Of a DNA stretch of 64,000 nucleotides, positions 1 to 6,989 are shown one piece after another. How positions within the stretch are numbered: the stretch's first letter is position 1; each line of letters begins with the position of its first letter. Both the position numbers and the translations under genes were made by a program. The notes beneath the pieces were generated by a model, which was given only the letters and a program-made list of their open reading frames with translations, was not told the origin of the DNA and searched no databases. Origin of the DNA: UBA6107 sp964459385 (lineage in GTDB: Bacteria; Chloroflexota; Anaerolineae; Anaerolineales; Anaerolineaceae); the NCBI GenBank assembly GCA_964459385.1, contig CAYWLG010000007.1, positions 131,922-195,921 of the forward strand. Reading direction: 5' to 3'.

Positions 1-210
1 GTGGGAAAGAATTTGCTGATAGGGAGTGAACTGACTCCTGAACCTCAAGCAAAGGGAATTGTGATCAATCCCGCAAAAAAAAGCGAAACAACTTTGCTGG
101 ATGGGTATAAACTATTGATATTGGGATACAACCTGTTGATACACAGAGTTACAAATTCAAACACATTATCAGGCTGCCGATTTGCCTGAAAATCGGAGGA
201 AGGGATCACA
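1..210. other. Window edge without a supported gene
   Basis: I see no convincing coding region here. A GTG-initiated frame touches the window edge, but it lacks any recognisable family signature. A small hairpin (CCGATTT / AAATCGG, 177-196) lies directly over the Shine-Dalgarno sequence GGAGGA (195-200) of the next gene, so it could modulate its translation. That role is inference. Confidence 0.4.
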
Positions 211-684
211 ATGAAGAAAACAATTTTATTGTTTGTTACAACCTTATTCGTGCTCGCTGCCGTTTTTGCAGCCATCCCTGTTCAAACTGCAAAAGCAGAT
301 GGGCCAGGCGGTGGCTATGAAGATATTACGCCGCCCTTTGCCACTTCTGGCAGTTACGAACGCATCCCTGCAGATAAATTTGAAGGATCAGTAGAAGCGA
401 ACGGAATGTATCTGCCCAAATGGGATGATCTCGGTGCTATGCAGTACCATTATGAAATCCTCCAAGTTACCGGCAGCGGCTATACCACCGTCAAATTCAT
501 TTTCAAGAAATGGTATTTTGGTTGGGATGGAGCAATCTACCGCTGGACCGGGACAAAATGGGCAAAGGTTTATACAACGATGGAACTGGGCGTTGAAGAT
601 GGACCGACCTACGCGACCGCCAATGTGAGCGAAGGATATTACGCTTTATTGGTCTGGTACAGTGGGGTCGAGAAAAAACGCTAA
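211..684 (+). CDS. Secreted protein of unknown function
   Basis: A 157-residue protein with a clear Sec signal peptide: a Lys-Lys N-terminus, a hydrophobic stretch at about residues 4-22, and a likely cleavage after the Ala-rich segment near residue 29. The mature part is rich in aromatic residues (several Trp, many Tyr) and charged at its C-terminus, suggesting a small beta-rich extracellular domain. The start is well supported by GGAGGA ten bases upstream of the ATG. I recognise no family. It stands alone between the window edge and a repeat array, so context gives no functional hint. Confidence 0.75.
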   Translation: MKKTILLFVTTLFVLAAVFAAIPVQTAKADGPGGGYEDITPPFATSGSYERIPADKFEGSVEANGMYLPKWDDLGAMQYHYEILQVTGSGYTTVKFIFKKWYFGWDGAIYRWTGTKWAKVYTTMELGVEDGPTYATANVSEGYYALLVWYSGVEKKR

Positions 685-714
685 TAACTAAGCTAAAACT
701 ATTGCCTGTAATTT

Positions 715-1099
715 GATGGATCAAAAAAGACCCCTTGGGGTCTTTAGAGCGGGCGATGGGACTCAAATAGCATCCCCCTTGCGGGGGCCCGCGAAGATGG
801 ATCAAAAAAGACCCCAAAGGGTCTTTAGAGCGGGCGATGGGACTCGAATAACATCCCCCTTGTGGGGGGCCCGCGAAGATGGATCTAAGAGCGGGCGATG
901 GGACTCGAATAGCATCCCCCTTGTGGGGGCCTGCGAAGATGGATCAAAAAAGACCCCAAAGGGTCTTTAGAGCGGGCGATGGGACTCGAATAGCATCCCC
1001 CTTGCGGGGGCCCGCGAAGATGGATCAAAAAAGACCCCAAGGGGTCTTTAGAGCGGGCGATGGGACTTGGATAGCATCCCCCTTGTGGGGGCCTACGAA
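715..1099 (-). repeat. Five tandem units copying the tRNA-Gly 3' end and terminator
   Basis: Five head-to-tail units: 715-795 (81 bp), 796-877 (82 bp), 878-937 (60 bp), 938-1018 (81 bp) and 1019-1099 (81 bp). Each holds a copy of the last 20 or so bases of the adjacent tRNA-Gly (T-arm 3' part plus acceptor stem), a C5/G5 hairpin and, except in the third unit, a short terminator hairpin AAAGACCCC / GGGGTCTTT followed by a T-run on the minus strand. The third unit has lost that terminator segment. Read from the tRNA, each unit is tRNA 3' end, then terminator, then GC hairpin. The layout resembles the tandem repeats behind E. coli tyrT, which also carry tRNA 3' ends. Origin by repeated unequal crossing-over or slippage is inference. 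Confidence 0.93.
1027..1050 (-). terminator. Rho-independent terminator of tRNA-Gly
   Basis: Stem AAAGACCCC / GGGGTCTTT with a two-base loop, followed on the minus strand by a T-run. It lies in the repeat unit nearest the tRNA gene, so it is the first terminator met by the tRNA transcript. Three further copies follow in units 4, 2 and 1. Confidence 0.8.
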
Positions 1100-1111
1100 G
1101 ATGGAACTAAG

Positions 1112-1183
1112 AGCGGGCGATGGGACTCGAACCCACGAATATCAGCTTGGAAGGCTGACGCCTTACCACTTGGCGACGCCCGC
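1112..1183 (-). tRNA. tRNA-Gly (anticodon TCC)
   Basis: The minus strand folds into a complete cloverleaf: acceptor stem GCGGGCG / CGCCCGC, anticodon stem TCAGC / GCTGA, and loop CTTCCAA giving anticodon TCC. The T-arm contains GTGGG-TTCGAGT-CCCAT. The discriminator is T, and CCA is not encoded, so it must be added after transcription. A -10 box lies about 17 bases upstream, and a terminator follows inside the tandem repeat array. Confidence 0.96.
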
Positions 1184-1199
1184 ATATGTTGCGTGGGTT

Positions 1200-1205
1200 A
1201 TTATA
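1200..1205 (-). promoter_or_regulatory. -10 box of tRNA-Gly
   Basis: TATAAT on the minus strand, 16 bases before the mature tRNA 5' end. This is a typical distance for a tRNA promoter with a short 5' leader. I could not see a good -35 hexamer. Confidence 0.6.
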
Positions 1206-1229
1206 ACCAAAAATTGCCCGGCTGTGAAT

Positions 1230-1263
1230 AAATACCGGCTCCTCATTTGAGGAACCGGTATTT
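1230..1263 (-). terminator. Terminator-like hairpin after the lipoprotein gene
   Basis: A long inverted repeat (AAATACCGG ... CCGGTATTT, extended inward by TCCTC/GAGGA with one mismatch) sits directly after the stop codon of the lipoprotein gene. The T-tail is short, so efficiency is uncertain. Confidence 0.6.
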
Positions 1264-1271
1264 GTCTGTTG

Positions 1272-1658
1272 CTATTCCTTGAAGGTGAAGTTGATGCCTG
1301 AGACCAGCCATCCGTCGTTGGCCTGATCCATAATGAGTGTGACGTAATAGGTTTCATTGCCAATGGAGGCTTCGCCATCCACCTGAGCCTGACCGTTCGT
1401 CACATTGGTGGAAGTGAACTTCCAGCTTTCAAAACCACGTGGGGCGGTGAAATCTGCCCAGGCTGAGCTGTCACCGATTTCGTCCTGCACGTTGGAGGCC
1501 AGCAAATTCCAGGAAGTTGTATTATCCTGATCTTTCAACGCCTGCATGAAAGAATTGGCAGTATCACCGGCCGATTTCAACCCTGAGACTGCGCTGCAAG
1601 CGGTCAGGCTGAGGATGAGAAGGATAAAAACACTAATTACCAGTACCTTGTTTTTCAT
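1272..1658 (-). CDS. Small lipoprotein, NTF2/DUF4878-like
   Basis: A 128-residue protein with a type II signal peptide: basic N-terminus, hydrophobic core, and lipobox LTAC, so it is probably anchored to the outer face of the membrane. The mature part starts with a helix containing the segment ANSFMQALKDQD, followed by beta-strand-rich sequence. This is the pattern of NTF2-like DUF4878 lipoproteins; the assignment is tentative. The start at MKNK is preferred over a longer upstream frame because AGGAGA precedes this ATG and the lipobox is then correctly placed. It is separated from folP by about 110 bases. Confidence 0.75.
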   Translation of the reverse strand: MKNKVLVISVFILLILSLTACSAVSGLKSAGDTANSFMQALKDQDNTTSWNLLASNVQDEIGDSSAWADFTAPRGFESWKFTSTNVTNGQAQVDGEASIGNETYYVTLIMDQANDGWLVSGINFTFKE

Positions 1659-1767
1659 ATAGTTCGTTTCTCCTAAATTGGATAAATTATATCCAATTAT
1701 TGCAAAAACTAAACAAAAATACAAGTACTGAGTTTTCGATTGGCAAATATTGGTCTGACGGAAAATT

Positions 1768-2628
1768 TCAGGCACGCACAATGGCGTCGGTCATGCGCGC
1801 TGTACGCACGATGGCTTCGACATCGTGAACACGCAAGATGTCCGCGCCGCGCACGATGCCCACGGCGCAAACGGCCGCTGTGCCTTCCACTCGTTGATCA
1901 GGGGGCAGATTGAGCGTGTAGCCGATGAAAGACTTTCGTGAGGGGCCGAGCAAGACGGGGTAACCCAGCGTTTTGATCTCATCCAGATGGTTGACCAGCG
2001 CCAGGTTTTGTTCACGGCTTTTGCCAAAGCCGATGCCGGGGTCAAGGATGATCTGGCTGTCTGTTATGCCGGCAGCGTGAGCCAAAACAACACTTTGCAG
2101 CAGTTCTGTTTTCACGTCTTCGATGAGATCAATATAGTCGGACCCCAAATAAGTGCCGCCCAGGCCGGCCTGGATATGAACGTGTTCGGCTTTGCTGCGG
2201 TTGTGCATGATCACCACAGGGGCTTTGGCAGCCGCGACCACCGCTGCCATATCAGCATCGGCGCGCAGCCCCCAAACGTCATTCACCCAGTGAGCCCCGG
2301 CTGTCAGAGCGGCTTCGGCCACTTTGGCTTTATACGTGTCAACCGAAAGCAGCGTTTCAGGGTATTGCTGCGACAAGGCCGAGATCACCGGCAAAACACG
2401 CTCCAATTCTTCTTGTGCGCTCACCACCTGCGAGCCGGGGCGGGTGGATTCTCCGCCGATGTCCAGAATGTCTGCGCCGGACTCAATAAATCGCCCGGCC
2501 TGTTCCAGTGCCGCGCTGATGTAGTCTTGCTGTTCCAGCAGACCATCGCCCGAAAAACTGTCAGGGGTAACGTTAAGAATACCCATGACGTAGGTTTTCT
2601 GGCCGTAGGTCAGAGTAGGATCAGGCAT
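1768..2628 (-). CDS. folP: Dihydropteroate synthase
   Basis: Condenses 6-hydroxymethyl-7,8-dihydropterin pyrophosphate with p-aminobenzoate to dihydropteroate in the folate pathway. The 286-residue protein has the hallmark motifs GILNVTPDSFS near the N-terminus, DIGGESTRPG in the pterin-binding loop, NDVWG, and the late segment LDPGIGFGKS followed by GPSRKSF. The ATG at 2628 is chosen because GAGGTGG lies five bases upstream; a longer TTG-initiated form is possible. It overlaps the end of folK by 8 bases, so the two are translationally coupled. Confidence 0.95.
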   Translation of the reverse strand: MPDPTLTYGQKTYVMGILNVTPDSFSGDGLLEQQDYISAALEQAGRFIESGADILDIGGESTRPGSQVVSAQEELERVLPVISALSQQYPETLLSVDTYKAKVAEAALTAGAHWVNDVWGLRADADMAAVVAAAKAPVVIMHNRSKAEHVHIQAGLGGTYLGSDYIDLIEDVKTELLQSVVLAHAAGITDSQIILDPGIGFGKSREQNLALVNHLDEIKTLGYPVLLGPSRKSFIGYTLNLPPDQRVEGTAAVCAVGIVRGADILRVHDVEAIVRTARMTDAIVRA

Positions 2629-3115
2629 TTTCCACCTCAATCTTTTGAATGCCTCTGCTATCGAGTGCAGCGCACAACGCGGCGATGGTCAGGTTTTGCG
2701 TGGGCGGGATCAGGTCAGGTGCGATTTCGGCGAACGGCACCAGCACGAAGGCACGCTCAAACAGGCGCGGGTGCGGCAGGGTCAGCTCAGGGCTTTCAAA
2801 TAAGCTGTCCCCATAAAGGAGCAGATCAATATCGATCAGGCGCGGGCCGTAACGCAGGCTGGGAACACGCCCCATCTCTACTTCAATTTGTTTGACCAGA
2901 TGCAAAATTTCCAGCGGCTCCAGGCTGGAACGAGCCTCGACCACCTGATTGTAGAAGGCGGGCTGCTCGGTGATGCCCCAGGGTGGGGTTTCGTAAATAT
3001 GAGAGGCGTTTATTGGGGTGAAAAGTTCACCCAAACGGCGGCGCGCTTCTGCCAGGTTGGCAGCGCGATCACCCAAATTCGTGCCCAGGGCCAGGTAAAG
3101 GGGCAGCAGGTTCAT
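2621..3115 (-). CDS. folK: 2-amino-4-hydroxy-6-hydroxymethyldihydropteridine pyrophosphokinase
   Basis: Transfers pyrophosphate from ATP to 6-hydroxymethyl-7,8-dihydropterin, the step before FolP. Visible signatures are LALGTNLGDR at the N-terminus, YETPPWG, FYNQVVEA, the catalytic RYGPRLIDIDLLLYG region with the Asp pair, and LPHPRLFERAFVL. The 164-residue length is normal. The start at MNLLPL is chosen because its ATG overlaps the upstream stop as ATGA, although an in-frame ATG lies 15 bases upstream. No folB/folE is seen nearby, so the folate set is only partly clustered. Confidence 0.95.
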   Translation of the reverse strand: MNLLPLYLALGTNLGDRAANLAEARRRLGELFTPINASHIYETPPWGITEQPAFYNQVVEARSSLEPLEILHLVKQIEVEMGRVPSLRYGPRLIDIDLLLYGDSLFESPELTLPHPRLFERAFVLVPFAEIAPDLIPPTQNLTIAALCAALDSRGIQKIEVENA

Positions 3116-3798
3116 ACGCGTTCGACCCACACCCCGTAAAGATTGCCCTCGCTATCCAGATCGGCGACCAGACCGTTTTTCTTGTGGGTCTGATTGAGGC
3201 TGTGAATCACATCCACCAGAGCAGCCAGGGCGCCTGATTCTGGCGTGGCGGATTTGGCCCAGGTGGCTGAGGCAAAACGGCTGCCGCTTTTGCCGGGTCT
3301 CTTTTGCGTTTTGGCTTGCAGAGAAAGTGTGTGCAGTTCTTCCGGTTTTCGCCCGGCCGAAGTGAGCTGATTTTCCAACAGCGCCAGCAGGTCATTTTCA
3401 GTAGCGGAAAGGTGCTGGACGAAGAGATGATTCAGGTAGGCTTGCGGAACCTGGTTGTAATAGCCGATCACAGCCGGTGCGGCCAGCAGGAGGACAGAAC
3501 TGGTTCGTTCAGCCTCACTGATCAGCAAGATCAGGCGGCGCTCGCCGGTGGCAATCTCACGAAAAGACTGCTGCACGGCAAAGAGTTCGCTGCGCTGCCA
3601 GTTGGGCCAGGGATAGAGCAGCACAGCCGCATCGGCGCCGGGCAGATCGGTGAAACGCAGGTGGGCGTCAGCCGAAAGCACGATGATCTCGTCCAGCCAG
3701 CGCGGCTGGATGTGGAGAGATTTCAGCCACGAGTCCAGGCTTTGGTCTTGTGGTATATGCGCTGCGGCCAGTAAGAAGGGTTGGGTGAGTTCAGGCAT
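3112..3798 (-). CDS. Conserved-looking protein of unknown function in folate operon
   Basis: A 228-residue soluble protein without signal peptide or membrane segments. I do not recognise a family. A long central hydrophobic/charged region (around ERRLILLISEAERTSSVLLL) suggests an alpha/beta domain, followed by a basic, Lys/Ser-rich stretch near residues 160-185. It is embedded between homoserine dehydrogenase (8-base overlap) and folK (4-base overlap), so it is co-translated with both. That placement suggests a metabolic role but does not define one. Confidence 0.7.
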   Translation of the reverse strand: MPELTQPFLLAAAHIPQDQSLDSWLKSLHIQPRWLDEIIVLSADAHLRFTDLPGADAAVLLYPWPNWQRSELFAVQQSFREIATGERRLILLISEAERTSSVLLLAAPAVIGYYNQVPQAYLNHLFVQHLSATENDLLALLENQLTSAGRKPEELHTLSLQAKTQKRPGKSGSRFASATWAKSATPESGALAALVDVIHSLNQTHKKNGLVADLDSEGNLYGVWVERV

Positions 3799-4822
3799 TG
3801 CGCTCCGCGTTGATCAGGTCGGCCAGCAGCCCGTAGGCCGTGGTCATGGGGCTGGGGTTGCTTTCGACGATGCCCAGACCGGGCAGACAGTCGGTCTCAA
3901 ACTGCACGTAAGAACTGGTGCCATTGATGCTGTAAAGCGGCGAGGAGGGATCGACCCGCTCGGGAGCCACTTTGGCGTTCAGTTTGCCATCCTCAAGGTG
4001 GCAGGAGCAGACCAGCTTCCAGCGCTGACCGGCAGCCAGCGCAGCGGCGATCATTGGCGGGGTGATGTCACGGATGCCGGTGCGGTCTACCTGATCGGGT
4101 TTGAGGGGCATTCCCATGATCACCGTCGAGAGCGCGGCTACCTTGATCGAAGCGTCCCAGCCATCAATATCGGCACTGGGGTCGGTTTCGGTGATGCCGA
4201 TGGATTTGGCGTAGTCTACTGCCTCCTCAAAGCTCTTGCCGTTTTCCATCAGTTCAAGCAGAATGTTGGTGCAGGAGTTGAGGATGCCGTGAAAGCCTCT
4301 TAGTTCAATGGCCGGCAGCGGCCCGCGAAAGAGCGAAAAGATCGGTGCGCCATCCATGACGGCCGATTCAAACAAGAAACGCCTGCCATTGGCGGCGGCC
4401 AGATCCATCAATTCGCGATAAGCGTGCACCACCGGGCCTTTGTTGGCGGTAATGGCGTGCATGCCGTGGATGAGGGCAGTGCGCAAATGATCGACGGCCG
4501 GCTGGCCGTTTTGGTGGTTGACGGGCGAGTTTTCGAACATCACATCGGCCCCGCAGATGCGGATGAATTCGAGGATGGAGGCGGGCTCTGGCACCTTTGA
4601 AAGGCTTTGCAGCGAAGCGCCGCTATCGGCGATCTCAATTGCCTGCATGCCGTCCAAGCCGGCGGGATCAATCGCCATGCCGTGGTGGGCAGTGGCGATG
4701 GCGACAATGCGGGTGCTGAAGCCAAACTCCTTTTGCAGCAGGGCTTGTTTTGTATCCAGTAAACGGGTCAGGGCTTTGGCTACGTTGCCAAAACCGACCA
4801 GTGCGAGTTTCACTTCTTTCAT
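3791..4822 (-). CDS. hom: Homoserine dehydrogenase
   Basis: Reduces aspartate semialdehyde to homoserine for threonine and methionine synthesis. The N-terminal Rossmann motif is VGFGNVAKAL; ANKGPV and the later region with GFHGILNSCTN, KSIGITETDPSADIDGWDA and the conserved Lys in DASIKVA fit the catalytic domain. At 343 residues it lacks the C-terminal ACT regulatory domain found in longer enzymes, so feedback control by threonine is probably absent or different. GGAGG precedes the ATG. It heads the hom-unknown-folK-folP run. Confidence 0.92.
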   Translation of the reverse strand: MKEVKLALVGFGNVAKALTRLLDTKQALLQKEFGFSTRIVAIATAHHGMAIDPAGLDGMQAIEIADSGASLQSLSKVPEPASILEFIRICGADVMFENSPVNHQNGQPAVDHLRTALIHGMHAITANKGPVVHAYRELMDLAAANGRRFLFESAVMDGAPIFSLFRGPLPAIELRGFHGILNSCTNILLELMENGKSFEEAVDYAKSIGITETDPSADIDGWDASIKVAALSTVIMGMPLKPDQVDRTGIRDITPPMIAAALAAGQRWKLVCSCHLEDGKLNAKVAPERVDPSSPLYSINGTSSYVQFETDCLPGLGIVESNPSPMTTAYGLLADLINAERNA

Positions 4823-4864
4823 GGCTTTTCCTCCACAGGGTGAGCAGGATGGTTCGTTGAGATG

Positions 4865-5683
4865 TCAGGCAGAGAGTTTACCGTGTTGCCAAAAGACCTG
4901 CTGCACCTGACCGCTTTCCCCTAAAAACTGCGGCAGCAGGGTCTGCATCGAGGCCGGGTCGGCGCTGGTCAGATATTCTACATCGGATCTAGCGGTGCCT
5001 TCTTGCAGCCAGCCATGCTCTTCGAGCAAGCGTTTGGTCTGGCGTGCCACAGCGGGGGCCGGGTCAATGACACGCACGTTTGGCCCGACGATCTCTTGGA
5101 TGAGCGGAATGACGAAGGGGTAATGCGTGCAGCCCAACACCACCGTGTCGATGTTCTGGGCCAGCATGGGCTGCAAAGCGTTGCTGAGAATTTGGCGGGT
5201 TTCGCTCCCGTTCAGGTTTCCCTTTTCGATCTGCGGCACAAGGCCGATGCAGGGATTCTGCAGCAGGGTGACTCCCTGAGCGAAGCGCTCGACCACGGAG
5301 GCATAAAGCGCGCCCTGAAAGGTGGCATAAGTGGCCAGCACGCCTACCACGCCGGTGTGGGTGTGTTCGGCGGCCGGTTTGACGGCCGGTTCCATGCCCA
5401 CGATGGGCACGGTCGGGAAGGTCTCTCTAAGCGGGTGCAGAGCGGCCACGGAGGCGGTGTTGCAGGCCACCACGATCAGTTTGGCGCCTTTCTGCAGCAG
5501 GAATCGCACCGCTTCGATGGAGAAAGCGCGCACTTCTTCCAGCGAGCGCTGACCGTAGGGCACGTGCCCCTGATCGCCGAAGTAGATTACCGGCTGGGCC
5601 GGCATCAGTTCGCGGATGGACCGCAAAACCGACAGGCCCCCCAGACCTGAGTCGAAAACGCCAATGAGATTTTGGTCTTCCAT
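4865..5683 (-). CDS. murI: Glutamate racemase
   Basis: Interconverts L- and D-glutamate, supplying D-Glu for peptidoglycan. The 272-residue protein starts with GVFDSGLGGLSVL, has the first catalytic cysteine in VACNTAS (Cys74) and the second in GCTHYP (Cys185), the two-base racemase signature. The ATG at 5683 is chosen over an 84-base longer frame because GGAGG lies six bases upstream and the family N-terminus then fits. Its start lies 14 bases after the amidotransferase stop, so the two are probably co-transcribed. Confidence 0.96.
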   Translation of the reverse strand: MEDQNLIGVFDSGLGGLSVLRSIRELMPAQPVIYFGDQGHVPYGQRSLEEVRAFSIEAVRFLLQKGAKLIVVACNTASVAALHPLRETFPTVPIVGMEPAVKPAAEHTHTGVVGVLATYATFQGALYASVVERFAQGVTLLQNPCIGLVPQIEKGNLNGSETRQILSNALQPMLAQNIDTVVLGCTHYPFVIPLIQEIVGPNVRVIDPAPAVARQTKRLLEEHGWLQEGTARSDVEYLTSADPASMQTLLPQFLGESGQVQQVFWQHGKLSA

Positions 5684-5697
5684 GTGCCTCCAATGGA

Positions 5698-6408
5698 TCA
5701 GGCTTTGGCTGCCTCGATGAACGCCTTGAACAGACGCCGGTGAGCGTCGCCTTTTTGCTGCAAACATTCAGGGTGCCACTGCACCGCGCAGAAGAACTTT
5801 TTCGATCGGTCTTCCACGGCTTCGACCAGGCCATCTGTGGCGTGGGCCACAACCTGCAGCCCAGTGCCGATCTGCAGCGCTGCCTGATGATGAAAGCTGT
5901 TGACAGCGAGGCTCGTCTCAGCCAGGATGCCGTGAAGCAGCGACCCTGTCTCTATTGTAACCTCATGTACCAGTGAATCGCGCCCTTTCTCTTCTGGCGT
6001 GCTGTGGACGAGCGGCGATGGGTATTGGCTGGGCAGGTCGGTGTAGAGGGTGCCGCCGCGCGACACGTTGATGACCTGCATGCCACGGCAAATGCCCAGC
6101 ACGGGCAGGTCAACTTCAGCAGCGGCTTTCAACAATGCCAGTTCGAGATGGTCGCGCTCGGGCAGAATATCCAGACACTTTTCAGGCTGCCGAGCCGGGT
6201 AAAGGGCAGGGTCAATATCTCCACCGCCGGAGAGCAAGAGACCATTCAGGTGAGTCACCAGCGCAGGCAGAGCGGTGAGCGGAAAGCCAAGCGGGATCAG
6301 CAGCGGGGCGCCACCGGCAAGCTTTACCGCATCGCCATAGGCAGCGGGCAGACGATCATCATCCTTACTGTTCTTGCTGGCAGTGATGCCGATAAGGGGT
6401 GTTTTCAT
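5698..6408 (-). CDS. Class I glutamine amidotransferase (peptidase C26, PuuD-like)
   Basis: A stand-alone glutaminase-type hydrolase of the gamma-glutamyl-GABA hydrolase family. The catalytic triad is visible: Cys107 in GICRGMQ, with His212 and Glu214 in QWHPE. The LLSGGGDIDP segment near residue 58 is typical of the C26 subfamily. The substrate is not evident; gamma-glutamyl-polyamine or peptidoglycan-derived gamma-glutamyl compounds are options, the latter suggested only by adjacency to murI. GGGAGA precedes the start. Confidence 0.87.
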   Translation of the reverse strand: MKTPLIGITASKNSKDDDRLPAAYGDAVKLAGGAPLLIPLGFPLTALPALVTHLNGLLLSGGGDIDPALYPARQPEKCLDILPERDHLELALLKAAAEVDLPVLGICRGMQVINVSRGGTLYTDLPSQYPSPLVHSTPEEKGRDSLVHEVTIETGSLLHGILAETSLAVNSFHHQAALQIGTGLQVVAHATDGLVEAVEDRSKKFFCAVQWHPECLQQKGDAHRRLFKAFIEAAKA

Positions 6409-6431
6409 GGGATTCTCCCGGATTAAAACTC

Positions 6432-6464
6432 AAAAAGGCGCAGTCGCTGTTTTGGCTGCACCTT
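6432..6464 (-). terminator. Rho-independent terminator after rplS
   Basis: On the minus strand a 9-bp stem (AAGGTGCAG / CTGCGCCTT, with one G-T pair) is followed by TTTTTGAGTTTT, 24 bases beyond the rplS stop. Confidence 0.8.
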
Positions 6465-6487
6465 GTGAATGAGCAATGGATGAAAAG

Positions 6488-6835
6488 CTAGTTGAATTTC
6501 TGTTTGAGGCGGGCACTCTTGCCAGAGCGTTCGCGCAAAAAGTAGAGGCGGGAGCGGCGAACCTTGCTGGAGCGTTCCACCACCACTTTGTCGATGCGGG
6601 GGCTGCGCAGCAGGAAGGTACGTTCCACGCCGATACCATTGCTGGCCACACGGCGAACGGTGAAAGTGGAGTCGTTGCCTCGGTTGTGCATGTAGAGGAC
6701 GATCCCTTTGAATTCCTGAATACGTTCGCGGTTGCCTTCTTTGATCTTCACGTGAACAGAGACGGTATCGCCAGCATGTAACTGGGGGATATTTTCGTTC
6801 ACGGGGGCGTCGTATGCTTTCAATAAATCGCTCAT
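6488..6835 (-). CDS. rplS: 50S ribosomal protein L19
   Basis: A 115-residue structural protein of the large subunit at the 30S-50S interface. The sequence shows the L19 signature: GDTVSVHVKIKEGNRERIQ, FKGIVL, GIGVERTFLLRSPRIDKV and the basic C-terminus with SRLYFLRERSGKSARL. It appears monocistronic here, bounded by its own terminator, and is not with rpsP-rimM-trmD as in many bacteria. Confidence 0.98.
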   Translation of the reverse strand: MSDLLKAYDAPVNENIPQLHAGDTVSVHVKIKEGNRERIQEFKGIVLYMHNRGNDSTFTVRRVASNGIGVERTFLLRSPRIDKVVVERSSKVRRSRLYFLRERSGKSARLKQKFN

Positions 6836-6989
6836 GTTATCTACACCTTACGAAAGTTTTGCGCCATCTTCTCGGCGCGAAGCGGTATTATATCACAAAA
6901 ATTCGTTATTAGGGATCAGCATTTGGTAATCAGGAGAAATTGGAAGATCATAACCCCGGTGCCTAGTCTCTGATCACTTATACCTGATT

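Noticed and set aside
1..189. GTG-initiated 62-codon frame at the window edge
   Set aside because: No ribosome site can be seen, no family is recognised, and the base composition resembles non-coding DNA.
715..1099. Possible CRISPR array
   Set aside because: The units are contiguous copies with no unique spacers, and they match the 3' end of the adjacent tRNA and its terminator.
1987..2895. Long plus-strand open frame of about 300 codons over folP/folK
   Set aside because: It is the antisense shadow of two well-supported folate genes and has a low-complexity composition with no family signature.
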